Assembly (NCBI GenBank): GCA_946482335.1
Contig: CAMLRG010000229.1
Span: 1 to 8,020, forward strand
From: an uncultured Duganella sp.
GTDB lineage: Bacteria > Pseudomonadota > Gammaproteobacteria > Burkholderiales > Burkholderiaceae
Length of the DNA stretch: 8,020 bases
Direction: 5' to 3'
The translations under genes were made by a program, and so were the position numbers. Shown here in pieces: positions 1 through 7,134 of the stretch. Every line of letters begins with the position of its first letter. The first letter of the stretch is position 1. Below the pieces are notes generated by a model that saw only the letters and a list, made by a program, of their open reading frames with translations, made no database searches and had not been told where the DNA came from.

Positions 1-1589
1 ACCAGTGGCTCAACAACATCCAGGACTGGTGCATTTCGCGCCAGCTGTGGTGGGGCCACCAGATCCCGGCGTGGTACGACGAGCAGGGCAACGTCTACGT
101 CGCCCGCAGCGAGGAAGACGCCAAAGCGCAAGCGGCCGCCAAGGGCGTGACCGGCGCGCTGACCCGCGACCACGACGTGCTCGACACCTGGTTCTCCTCC
201 GCCCTGGTGCCTTTCTCGACCCTGGGCTGGCCGGCCGAAACGCCTGAACTGCAAGCCTTCCTGCCTTCGTCGGTACTGGTCACCGGCTTCGACATCATCT
301 TCTTCTGGGTGGCGCGCATGGTCATGATGACCGCCCACTTCACCGGCAAGGTGCCGTTCGAGACCGTGTACGTGCACGGCCTGGTGCGCGACTCGCAGGG
401 CCAGAAGATGTCCAAATCCAAGGGCAATACGCTGGACCCGATCGACCTGATCGACGGCATCGGCCTGGAAGAACTGGTGGCCAAGCGCACCACCGGCCTG
501 ATGAACCCGAAGGATGCGGCCAAGATCGAAAAAGCCACGCGCAAGGAATTCCCGGAAGGGATCCCGGCCTATGGCACCGACGCCGTGCGCTTCACCATGG
601 CGTCCTACGCCTCGCTCGGCCGCAACATCAACTTCGACCTGGGCCGCTGCGAAGGCTACCGCAACTTCGGCAACAAGCTGTGGAACGCCACCCGCTTCGT
701 GCTGATGAACACCGAAGGCCACGACTGCAGCGCCAACGAAGCCGACCTGTCGGCCGCCGACAAGTGGATCATCTCCGCGCTGAACCGCGCGGAGCAGGAA
801 GTGCACAAGGGCTTTGCCGACTACCGCTTCGACAATATCGCCTCCACCATCTACCAGTTCGTGTGGTACGAGTACTGCGACTGGTACCTGGAGCTGGCAA
901 AAGTCCAGGTGCAGCAAGGCACGCCGGGCCAGCAGCAGGCCACGCGCCACACGCTGCTGCGCGTGCTGGAAGTGATCCTGCGCATGGCGCACCCGATCAT
1001 CCCGTTCGTCACCGAGCAGCTGTGGCAGACCGTGGCCCCGCTGGCCGGCAAGGGCGGCGAAGGCCAGTCCATCATGACCCAGGCCTACCCGCTGCCGAAC
1101 GAAGCGGCCATCGACGCTGGCGCCGAAGCCTGGGTCGGCGAGCTGAAGGCCCTGACCGACGCCACCCGCAACCTGCGCGGCGAAATGAAGCTGGCGCCTT
1201 CGCTGCGCGTGCCGCTGATCGTGGAAGCGGCCGGCGCCGACAAGGCCAGGACGGCCGCCTTCGCGCCCTACATCCAGATGCTGGGCAAGCTGTCGGAAGT
1301 GCAGATCGTGGACGTGCTGCCGGAATCGCCGGCCGCCGTCTCCGTGGTCGGCACCACCAAGCTGATGCTGAAGGTCGAGATCGACGTCAAGGCTGAACGC
1401 GAGCGCCTGTCCAAGGAAATCGCGCGCCTGGAAGGCGAGATCGCCAAGGCGTCCGGCAAGCTCTCCTCCGAATCCTTCGTCGCCCGCGCGCCCGCCGCCG
1501 TGGTGGCGCAGGAAAAGGAACGCGTCGCCACCTTCGGCGCCACCCTGGCCAAGATGCAGGAACAATTGGCCAAGCTGCCTGCGGCTTAA
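1..1589 (+). CDS. valS: Valyl-tRNA synthetase, C-terminal part (5' end outside window)
   Basis: This class I aminoacyl-tRNA synthetase charges tRNA-Val with valine in the cytoplasm. The reading frame is already open at the left edge (first full codon at base 3) and ends in TAA, leaving 528 residues; bacterial ValRS is usually about 900-950, so the N-terminal HIGH motif and most of the CP1 editing domain lie outside. Visible are the family signature [16 protein letters not shown] near the left edge, [11 protein letters not shown], and the KMSKS loop at bases 405-419 (residues 135-139 of the fragment). The anticodon-binding domain begins about residue 253 ([12 protein letters not shown]) and includes [10 protein letters not shown]. 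From about residue 457 the Lys/Glu/Ala-rich heptads form the C-terminal coiled coil that contacts tRNA. No frameshift or missing key residue is seen. The Val rather than Leu/Ile assignment rests on the WWGH signature and the coiled-coil tail. Confidence 0.97.
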   Translation, partial: QWLNNIQDWCISRQLWWGHQIPAWYDEQGNVYVARSEEDAKAQAAAKGVTGALTRDHDVLDTWFSSALVPFSTLGWPAETPELQAFLPSSVLVTGFDIIFFWVARMVMMTAHFTGKVPFETVYVHGLVRDSQGQKMSKSKGNTLDPIDLIDGIGLEELVAKRTTGLMNPKDAAKIEKATRKEFPEGIPAYGTDAVRFTMASYASLGRNINFDLGRCEGYRNFGNKLWNATRFVLMNTEGHDCSANEADLSAADKWIISALNRAEQEVHKGFADYRFDNIASTIYQFVWYEYCDWYLELAKVQVQQGTPGQQQATRHTLLRVLEVILRMAHPIIPFVTEQLWQTVAPLAGKGGEGQSIMTQAYPLPNEAAIDAGAEAWVGELKALTDATRNLRGEMKLAPSLRVPLIVEAAGADKARTAAFAPYIQMLGKLSEVQIVDVLPESPAAVSVVGTTKLMLKVEIDVKAERERLSKEIARLEGEIAKASGKLSSESFVARAPAAVVAQEKERVATFGATLAKMQEQLAKLPAA

Positions 1590-1617
1590 GGGCTTTTCCG
1601 CCTCGTCGTCCACCACC

Positions 1618-2130
1618 TTGAGCCCCATCACCTTCCAGCCACTCGCCGCGCAGGACATTCCCCTGCTGCACGAGTGGCTGTGCCGCCCGCACGTGCGGCA
1701 GTGGTGGGGCGATCCCGGCGACCCGCAAACGGTCGCCGCCGACTACCTTCCCCTGACCGATCCCGCCAGCCCCGACCGCGCCTATATCGCGCTGCTCGAC
1801 GGCGAGCCCGTTGGCTACATCCAATCCTATTGCGTGATGGGCGACGCTGCCGAAGGCTGGTGGCCCGACGAATCCGACCCCGGCGCGCGCGGCATCGACC
1901 AGTTCCTGGCCGATGGCGGCCGCCTGGGCCAGGGCCTCGGCACGCGGATGGTGCAGGCCTTCGTGGCGCGGCTGTTCGCCGACCCGGCGGTCACCCGCAT
2001 CCAGGTCGACCCGGCGCCCGCCAACGCGCGGGCCATTGCCTGCTACCGGCGGGCCGGATTTGCCGATGCCGGCCTGGTCGACACGCCGGACGGTCCGGCA
2101 AGGCTCATGTTGCTGCCGCGCCCAAAATAG
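1618..2130 (+). CDS. GNAT acetyltransferase of the aminoglycoside 6'-N-acetyltransferase AAC(6')-Ib type
   Basis: This 170-residue cytoplasmic enzyme is predicted to transfer acetyl from acetyl-CoA to an amine. The sequence tracks AAC(6')-Ib, recalled from memory, along nearly its whole length: EWLCRPHVRQWWG (19-31), YIALLDGEPVGYIQSY (56-71), GWWPDESDPGARGIDQ (80-95), the acetyl-CoA loop LGQGLGT (103-109), and RAIACYRRAGF (138-148) followed by DTPDGPA (155-161). The Asp of RGIDQ (94) matches the proposed catalytic Asp115, and the Tyr of CYRRAGF (143) is also kept. The Trp pair and the Asp of TPDGP are retained, so the changes that define the quinolone-acetylating -cr variant are absent. The start is TTG at 1618 because no ATG or GTG lies upstream in frame and the protein aligns from there; no Shine-Dalgarno is visible, so reinitiation after valS, 28 bases upstream, is possible. 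The family is well supported. Aminoglycosides as the natural substrate are not, since related GNATs act on siderophore precursors or other amines. Confidence 0.85.
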   Translation: MSPITFQPLAAQDIPLLHEWLCRPHVRQWWGDPGDPQTVAADYLPLTDPASPDRAYIALLDGEPVGYIQSYCVMGDAAEGWWPDESDPGARGIDQFLADGGRLGQGLGTRMVQAFVARLFADPAVTRIQVDPAPANARAIACYRRAGFADAGLVDTPDGPARLMLLPRPK

Positions 2131-2183
2131 AGGCAACACTCCAAAAAACGCATGACCGTGCGCTTTCCGCCCGGGAGCTGCGC

Positions 2184-2189
2184 TACACT
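2184..2189 (+). promoter_or_regulatory. Possible -10 promoter element upstream of the DUF2147 gene
   Basis: TACACT matches the sigma-70 -10 consensus at four of six positions and would start transcription about 25 bases before the ATG at 2222. No convincing -35 box is seen at the usual 16-18 base distance (the region reads CGCTTT). The 91-base gap after the acetyltransferase gene makes a new promoter here plausible, but the element itself is weak evidence. Confidence 0.3.
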
Positions 2190-2221
2190 GAATCACCCTC
2201 AAACTACAAAGAGACACCCCC

Positions 2222-2671
2222 ATGCGCTTAACCCGCACAGTGGCGCTGGCGGCGGCAGCCTTCCTGGCTGCCGCCCCTGCATTTTCCCAAGACTCCTCCC
2301 CCGCCGGCCTGTGGAAGAACATCGATGACGTCTCCGGCAAACCGAAGGCCCTGATCCGCATCACCGAAGAGAACGGCGTAGTCCAGGGCAGGATCGAGAA
2401 GCTGTTCCGCGCCGCCGACCAGGACCAGAACCCGGTCTGCGACAAGTGCACCGACGCGCGCAAGAACCAGCCCGTCATTGGCATGGTGTTCATGACGGGC
2501 CTGAAGAAGGACGGCAAGGAGTACACGGGCGGCGAAATCCTCGACCCCGACAACGGCAAGGTGTATAAGAGCAAGATGAAGCTGGCCGACGGCGGCAAGA
2601 AGCTGGAAGTACGCGGTTACATCGGCGTTCCGCTGCTGGGCCGTTCGCAAACCTGGCTGCGCCAGGAGTAA
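2222..2671 (+). CDS. Exported DUF2147 family protein
   Basis: This 149-residue protein has a typical Sec signal peptide: basic MRLTR, an Ala/Leu core at about 6-18, and cleavage near APA-FS or AFS-QD (residues 20-23). The mature part of about 127 residues matches the whole DUF2147 domain as recalled: GLWKNIDDVSGKPKALIRI (29-47), an NPVCDKC motif with Cys73 and Cys76, the stretch from KNQPVIGMVF, GGEILDPDNGKVYK (103-116), and VRGYIGVPLLGRSQTWLR (130-147) at the end. Family members are small periplasmic proteins, probably lipocalin-like beta-barrels, without an established function. The CxxC pair could form a disulfide or bind metal; the sequence does not show which. The ATG is chosen because the signal peptide starts there; an AAAGAGA stretch about 8-14 bases upstream is a weak ribosome site. 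The substrate-binding protein gene follows closely on the same strand, so the two may be cotranscribed. Confidence 0.9.
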   Translation: MRLTRTVALAAAAFLAAAPAFSQDSSPAGLWKNIDDVSGKPKALIRITEENGVVQGRIEKLFRAADQDQNPVCDKCTDARKNQPVIGMVFMTGLKKDGKEYTGGEILDPDNGKVYKSKMKLADGGKKLEVRGYIGVPLLGRSQTWLRQE

Positions 2672-2732
2672 ACTAGCGGTGCGTTTCCGGGCGCTGATTG
2701 ACTCTGCGCCCGCTTCCCGCCACCATGGCGGC

Positions 2733-3578
2733 ATGATCCCTGCCGCCCGCCGCCATCTTCCTTTCCTCCCTTTCTCCGCTCTCGCCGGCCCCACCATCCT
2801 CCGTGTTCTCGCCGGCCTCGCGCTGGCGGCCGCCGGCCCGGCCTCCGCCGCGGTCGTCGCGACCGACGGCTTGCCCGAACTGCGGCTGTGCATCGAAGAA
2901 AATCCCTACCCGCCCCTGATCTACGCAGACCGCGAAGGCGCCATTCCCATCCTGGTGCGCATGGCGGCGCACGAGGCCGGCCTGCGCGTGACCTTCCATC
3001 GCGCGCCCTACCTGCGCTGCCTGGCTGAAGTACGCGGCGGCTTGGCCGACGGCTATCCCTCGGTTGCACACGGCATCGAAGGCGACGAAGCCTATGTATT
3101 CCCCGGCCAGCCGGGCGCCCCGGACCCGGCGCGCGCCACTGTCTCCACGCGCGTGCTGGTGTACCGCCGTATCGGCGCCAAAGTAGGCTGGGACGGCAAC
3201 GCCTTCAACGCGCTGGCGCGGCCCGTCCTGCATGAACGCAGCGGCCTGCTGGTGGCAAAGCGGTTGCGCAAACTGGGTGTGGTTGCCGACAGCAGGGGCA
3301 AGAATACCGAGGCCAACATGGCCAAGCTGCTGGCGGGCCGAGGCGATGCCTTGGTGACGTTCGAGGTTGCGGCAGCGCCGCTTCTGGCCGAGCCGCGTTT
3401 CGCCGGCAAGGTCGAAGCCCTGCCGGCGCCTTTCTTCGTCGAGAATTACTACCTGGGAGTCCGGCCCGACGTCTATGCCCGCTACCGGGACAAGGTCGAA
3501 GCCATGTGGCAGGCGATCGCCCGCCTGAGAAATTCGCCGGAATACGCGGCGGCGGTCAAGGACCTGCCGCCGCGCTGA
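2733..3578 (+). CDS. Periplasmic solute-binding protein, family 3 type, without adjacent ABC transporter
   Basis: This is a predicted periplasmic binding protein like those of amino-acid ABC transporters. From the ATG at 2733 it has 281 residues and a long signal peptide (MIPAARRHLP, hydrophobic core, cleavage at GPASA-AV about residue 39). The mature start, PELRLCIEENPYPPLIY, is the usual first strand and ligand loop of the family, followed by GAIPILVRMAAHEAGLRVTF. The C-terminal lobe has GKNTEANMAKLLAGRGDALV and ends with FFVENYYLGV and a Tyr/Arg-rich helix. Two mature cysteines (residues 53 and 96) might form a disulfide. An alternative GTG start at 2679 would add 18 residues; it has an AGGAG 10 bases upstream, inside the end of the DUF2147 gene, whereas 2733 has only a GGCGG too close to it. 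I prefer 2733 because it gives a normal signal peptide. No permease or ATPase gene is in the window, so the ligand is unknown. Confidence 0.8.
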   Translation: MIPAARRHLPFLPFSALAGPTILRVLAGLALAAAGPASAAVVATDGLPELRLCIEENPYPPLIYADREGAIPILVRMAAHEAGLRVTFHRAPYLRCLAEVRGGLADGYPSVAHGIEGDEAYVFPGQPGAPDPARATVSTRVLVYRRIGAKVGWDGNAFNALARPVLHERSGLLVAKRLRKLGVVADSRGKNTEANMAKLLAGRGDALVTFEVAAAPLLAEPRFAGKVEALPAPFFVENYYLGVRPDVYARYRDKVEAMWQAIARLRNSPEYAAAVKDLPPR

Positions 3579-3609
3579 GGGTTAGCTCCCCCTCCCCGGT
3601 CAGGCGGCG
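3568..3609. terminator. Possible hairpin between convergent genes
   Basis: The two stop codons of the convergent genes are 21 bases apart. CGCCGC-G-CTGA (3568-3578) can pair with TCAGGCGGCG (3600-3609): ten base pairs with one bulged G and a 21-base loop. It would form in transcripts of either strand, but neither side has a T-run, so it is at best a weak or structure-only terminator. Both arms lie in GC-rich coding ends, so chance pairing is quite possible. Confidence 0.25.
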
Positions 3610-5975
3610 CGCCCCCGCGCCTGCGGCAGCAGGAGCGAAGCCAGCGCCGGGATCATGATGATCGCCCCCACCATATTCCACAGGAACATGAACATCAGGA
3701 GCAGGCCCATGTCGGCCTGGAACTTGATGTCGGACCAGACCCAGGTCAGCACGCCCAGCGCCAGCGTGACGCCGGTCAGGGCCACCGCCACGCCGGTGGT
3801 TTTCAGCGTTTCGAAATAGGCTTCCTTCAACGCCATGCCGCGGTCCAGGAAACATTGCAGGCGGTTGTAGATGTAGATGCCATAGTCGACGCCGATGCCG
3901 ATGCCGAGCGCGATCACCGGCAGGGTCGCCACCTTCACCCCCAGGCCCAGCTGGGCCATGATGGCTTCGCACAGCGCGGAGGTGATGTACAGCGGCACCA
4001 TGATGCAGATGGTCACGCGCAGCGAGCGGAATTCCCACCATACCAGCAATGCCACAATGGCGTACACCAGCACCAGCATGGTGATCTCGGCCTGCTTGAT
4101 CACGATATTGGTGGCGGCCTCGATGCCCGAATTGCCGGCTGCCAGGATGAATTCCGCCTGCGGCGTGTTGTTCTCCTTGGCGAACGCTTGCGCCGCCTGC
4201 ACCACGCGCGTCAGGGTGTCGGCCTTGTGGTCGGCCAGGAACACCAGCACCGGCAGCATCGAGCAATCGTTGCTGTACAACTCGGACGGGATCATGCGCT
4301 GCGCCGAATTGGACACGAAGCGGTTGCGCGAGAGCGCCTGCCATTTCAGGCTGCCTCCATTGACGTTGGAGATGATGCGTTTCTGCACCGTGAACAGCGA
4401 GGCGGTCGATTCCACCCCCGGCACGTTTTCCATCTCCCACTGGAAGCGGTCCACCACTTCCGCCGTCGGGTAGGCGCCGCATTCGCCAGGCGGCGTCTTC
4501 ACCATCGTCACGAACACGTCCGAGCTGGTCGAGTAGTGGCTGGTGATGTAGGCGTTGTCGCGGTTGTAGCGCGAATCGGCGCGCAGTTCCGGTGCACCGG
4601 GATCGAGGTCGCCGATCTTCAGGTCGCGGTTGAGCACGAAGGCGGTGGCGAACACCGCCAGCGCGCCGAGCACCGCGATGCGCGCGAACTTCGGCTCTGC
4701 AAAGCGCGACAGCATGCGCATGAAGCGGTGGTCGCTCTTCGCCTTCTTCGCCTGGTGGCGCAGGCAGGCGTCCGTCACGCCCACGTAGGACATCAGGATC
4801 GGCAGCAGGAACATCTTGGTCAGCACGATCACCGCCACGCCGACCGAAGCGGAAATGGCCAGCTCTCGGATCACCCCGATCTCGATCACCAGCAGGGTCG
4901 AGAAGCCCACCGCGTCGCACAGCAGCGCGATGGTGCCCGGGATGAACAGCTGGCGGAAGGTCAGCTTGGCCGTTTCCATGTCCGACTTGCCGGACAGGCG
5001 CTCGGTGGCCATGGTGTTGATGTTCTGCACCGCGTGCGACACGCCGATGGCGAACGTCAGGAACGGCACCAGGATCGAGTAAGGATCGAGCCCGAAGCCC
5101 AGCAGCCGCACGATACCGAGCTGCCAGATCACCGCCAGCGAGCAGCAGAACACCGTCACCAGGGTCGACTTCCAGCAGCGCGAATACCACAGCAGCAGCG
5201 CCACCGTCATGGCGAAGGTGATCGCGAAGAACAGGCCGATCGCCTTGGCGCCGTGGATCAGGTCACCCACCACCTTGGCAAAGCCGACGATGTGGATCTT
5301 CACGCCTTGGGCTTCGTACTTGTCGCGCACCAGCTTTTCCAGCCGCTCGGAGAACAGGCCGTAATCGAGCTTGGTGCCCTTGTCGGGGTCGATCTCCAGC
5401 AGCGGCACCTGCACGATGGTGGACTTCTGGTCGGCCGCCACCAGGCTGCCGATGCGTCCCGAACGCGCCACGTTGGCGCGCACTTCCTCCAGCATGGCCG
5501 GCGAACCGTCGAATCCCTGCGGGATGATCTGGCCGCTGTTCATGCCGGTCTCGGTGACTTCCATCCACTGCACATTGGGCGTCCACAGCGACTTCAGGTT
5601 GCCGCGGTCCACCCCCGGGATGTAGAACACTTCGTCGGTCACCGCCTTCAGCGTGTCGAGGTATTCCTTGCTGTAGATGTCGCCCTTGGTCGCTTCCACC
5701 GCGATGCGGATATTGTTGCCCAGCGGGCGCAACTCGTTCTCGTACTTGAGGTAGTTGGCGATGAAGGGATGGGTGGCCGGCACCATCTTCTGGAGGCTGG
5801 CGTCCGGTTTGAGCAGCGCCGCCTGCCAGGCGAACAGCACCGACGCCGCCAGGAAGGCCAGCATGATCACGAAGCGGTGCTTGAACAGGCGCGGCTCGAG
5901 CCAGTGCTCGATGGAAGTGAAGCGCTGGTGCCCTTCCTCGGCGACCTTGCAGGTCTTGTCGTCTGCGCGCGTCAT
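3600..5975 (-). CDS. RND superfamily (MMPL-type) inner-membrane transporter
   Basis: This 791-residue protein has classic RND duplication. TM1 lies at about 35-54, a periplasmic domain at 55-245, and five helices at about 246-396; then TM7 at 430-448, a second periplasmic domain at 449-628, and five helices at about 629-782. The MMPL hallmark GIGIGVDYGIYIYNR sits at 691-705 in predicted TM10, with Asp697-Tyr698 at the place of the proton-relay pair known in MmpL proteins. The matching TM4 position reads FAIGVSHAVQ, with Ser313-His314 instead. Two cysteines in the second loop (499, 571) could form a disulfide. RND proteins use the proton gradient to move hydrophobic or amphipathic molecules; this subfamily's substrate is not shown by sequence. 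The start ATG overlaps the stop of the YCF48-like gene (ATGA), indicating translational coupling. The gene is intact and ends 21 bases from the convergent binding-protein gene. Confidence 0.93.
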   Translation of the reverse strand: MTRADDKTCKVAEEGHQRFTSIEHWLEPRLFKHRFVIMLAFLAASVLFAWQAALLKPDASLQKMVPATHPFIANYLKYENELRPLGNNIRIAVEATKGDIYSKEYLDTLKAVTDEVFYIPGVDRGNLKSLWTPNVQWMEVTETGMNSGQIIPQGFDGSPAMLEEVRANVARSGRIGSLVAADQKSTIVQVPLLEIDPDKGTKLDYGLFSERLEKLVRDKYEAQGVKIHIVGFAKVVGDLIHGAKAIGLFFAITFAMTVALLLWYSRCWKSTLVTVFCCSLAVIWQLGIVRLLGFGLDPYSILVPFLTFAIGVSHAVQNINTMATERLSGKSDMETAKLTFRQLFIPGTIALLCDAVGFSTLLVIEIGVIRELAISASVGVAVIVLTKMFLLPILMSYVGVTDACLRHQAKKAKSDHRFMRMLSRFAEPKFARIAVLGALAVFATAFVLNRDLKIGDLDPGAPELRADSRYNRDNAYITSHYSTSSDVFVTMVKTPPGECGAYPTAEVVDRFQWEMENVPGVESTASLFTVQKRIISNVNGGSLKWQALSRNRFVSNSAQRMIPSELYSNDCSMLPVLVFLADHKADTLTRVVQAAQAFAKENNTPQAEFILAAGNSGIEAATNIVIKQAEITMLVLVYAIVALLVWWEFRSLRVTICIMVPLYITSALCEAIMAQLGLGVKVATLPVIALGIGIGVDYGIYIYNRLQCFLDRGMALKEAYFETLKTTGVAVALTGVTLALGVLTWVWSDIKFQADMGLLLMFMFLWNMVGAIIMIPALASLLLPQARGRAA

Positions 5976-7084
5976 TTGCCCTCCTCCCCGCTTGCGCGTA
6001 CGCTGCGCACGCCCCCCACGCCCGACAGCAGCACGGTGCCGTCCAGCGCCAGCATGCCCGCCGTCGGCACGGCGTCGCCCTGGCGCATCACGCGGAAGCT
6101 GACGCCATCGTCGTCGCTGCGCAGCAGCGCGCCATCCTGTGCGGCCAGCACGATGCTGCTGCCCTGCATGGTCCCGCCGACCAGGCTCTTTTTCGTCACC
6201 GCCGGCGTTTCGCGCCAGGTGGCGCCGCCATCCTCACTGCGGAACACATGGCCGCCGAAGCCATAGGCCAGCATGGCGCGGCCGGTGAACATCACGCCGT
6301 ACAGCTGGCCGCTGTAGCCGGTTTCGATGCGCTGCCATTTGTCGCCGCCGTCGAGCGAGCGGTATACGTAGCCGCCCTCGCCGGCGATGGCCAGCATGCG
6401 GCCTGGCCCGCCCGCGATGGCGTTGTAATGCAAGCCTTCGGGATTGGGCAGGCCGGCGCCCATGGAATGCCAGTTGGCCCCGCCGTCCGTGGTCCGGAAA
6501 GCCTGGCCATAGGCGCCCACGGCGTAGCCGGTTTTGGCATCGCGGAACCATACGCCCAACAAGGGACGTGAGGGACCGAACTTGGCCGCCGCCTCGATAT
6601 CGGCCAGCGCATTCTCGGCATCGGCCAAGGCGCCGTCCGCGCCCGCTGCGGCGCCGCCCGTGCCGGCCGCCTGCGCCTTGGCCAGCGCCGCCTTGGCGTC
6701 GGCCAGCATCAGCGCATTGGCCTTGTTGCCGTCGAAGCGAAGCGTCCATTGCGCCCCGCCGTCATTGGTGGACAGGATCACCCCATCGTGCCCCACCGCC
6801 CAGCCGTCGCGGCCATTGGCGAAGGTCACGTCGGTCAGCGTGACCGACACCGGTACTTTGGCCTGTTGCCAGGCGGCCTTGTCGCCGCCATCGCGCACCA
6901 GGATGATGCCGCGTTCGCCCACCGCCACCGTGCGCTGGCCGGCCAGCGCCATTGCCGTCAGCATGGCCTTGGGCGCCCGCGCCGACATGCGCGCCGGCGT
7001 CTGCAGTGGATCGCGCGCAGGGGCCGGCAGCGCCATCAGTGCCCCCAGCAGGGCTGCGCCGGCCTGTATCAATGCTTTATTCAT
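5972..7084 (-). CDS. Exported YCF48/Asp-box beta-propeller protein
   Basis: This 370-residue protein has a signal peptide (MNKALIQAGAALLGALMALPAPA, cleavage about residue 23-24), placing it in the periplasm. Five Asp-box (BNR-like) turns mark propeller blades: STNDGGAQW (105-113), RTTDGGANW (197-205), RSLDGGDKW (242-250), RSEDGGATW (282-290) and a degenerate RSDDDGVSF (322-330), where Phe replaces the final Trp. Between them recur blade strands such as GWAVGHDGVIL and GYAVGAYGQAF. YCF48 itself assists photosystem II assembly in cyanobacteria; in non-photosynthetic proteobacteria this fold is better read as a periplasmic scaffold or binding protein. An Ala/Asp-rich helical insert (about 121-168) interrupts the propeller. 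The start has AGGTA six bases upstream. The 4-base overlap with the RND gene argues that this is the pump's dedicated partner. A sialidase is unlikely because the catalytic Arg triad and FRIP motif are not seen. Confidence 0.88.
   Translation of the reverse strand: MNKALIQAGAALLGALMALPAPARDPLQTPARMSARAPKAMLTAMALAGQRTVAVGERGIILVRDGGDKAAWQQAKVPVSVTLTDVTFANGRDGWAVGHDGVILSTNDGGAQWTLRFDGNKANALMLADAKAALAKAQAAGTGGAAAGADGALADAENALADIEAAAKFGPSRPLLGVWFRDAKTGYAVGAYGQAFRTTDGGANWHSMGAGLPNPEGLHYNAIAGGPGRMLAIAGEGGYVYRSLDGGDKWQRIETGYSGQLYGVMFTGRAMLAYGFGGHVFRSEDGGATWRETPAVTKKSLVGGTMQGSSIVLAAQDGALLRSDDDGVSFRVMRQGDAVPTAGMLALDGTVLLSGVGGVRSVRASGEEGK
5980..5985 (-). promoter_or_regulatory. Strong Shine-Dalgarno of the RND transporter gene
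   Basis: On the minus strand the sequence reads AGGAGGGCAAATG, a full AGGAGG four bases before the transporter's ATG (5975-5973). It is embedded in the last codons of the YCF48-like gene (EEGK, stop). It fixes the transporter start and suggests the pump is well translated, with ribosomes also arriving through the ATGA overlap. Confidence 0.75.
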
Positions 7085-7088
7085 GCTC

Positions 7089-7093
7089 TACCT
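7089..7093 (-). promoter_or_regulatory. Shine-Dalgarno of the YCF48-like gene
   Basis: On the minus strand AGGTAGAGC precedes the ATG, with the AGG six bases before it. It lies directly after the T-run of the hairpin upstream, so the ribosome site is only four bases beyond the putative termination point. Confidence 0.5.
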
Positions 7094-7096
7094 GCG

Positions 7097-7134
7097 AAAA
7101 AATGGGCGCACCGATCCCAAAGGACAATGCGCCC
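7097..7134 (-). terminator. Intrinsic terminator or attenuator between DUF1329 and YCF48-like genes
   Basis: Read on the minus strand, GGGCGCA (7134-7128) pairs perfectly with TGCGCCC (7110-7104). The loop between them can add an inner GTCC/GGAT stem, with one G-T wobble and a TTTG tetraloop. The outer stem is followed by A and six Ts (7102-7097). This is the textbook layout of a factor-independent terminator. It lies 31 bases after the DUF1329 stop and 12 bases before the YCF48-like ATG, inside what otherwise looks like one operon, so partial read-through would lower expression of the pump relative to DUF1329. The structure is read by eye; folding energy was not calculated. Confidence 0.6.

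Noticed and set aside
680..1396. A 238-codon plus-strand frame inside valS
   Set aside because: Arg/Ala-rich shadow of valS, whose own frame is unmistakable here.
1590..1617. Possible terminator after valS, with GCGG and CCGC around a TTTT
   Set aside because: The stem would be only four base pairs and the Ts lie within the loop rather than after the stem.
1618..2221. A mobile cassette (attC site, integrase, insertion sequence ends) around the AAC(6')-Ib-like gene
   Set aside because: No imperfect palindromic attC, terminal inverted repeats, target duplications or composition shift are visible; the gene looks resident.
1387..2598. A 403-codon minus-strand frame spanning the acetyltransferase and the start of DUF2147
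   Set aside because: It crosses three well-supported plus-strand genes and their intergenic gaps and shows no domain; antisense artefact.
3556..5190. A 544-codon minus-strand frame overlapping the RND gene, which could suggest a frameshifted second gene
   Set aside because: The RND frame is continuous over all 791 residues with both halves and all motifs intact, so this is an off-frame shadow.
3855..6266. An 803-codon open frame on the plus strand opposite the RND gene and the end of the YCF48-like gene
   Set aside because: It is rich in His, Gln, Arg and Ala with no recognisable domain, typical of the antisense shadow of a GC-rich gene; the opposite strand encodes a clear 12-helix RND protein.
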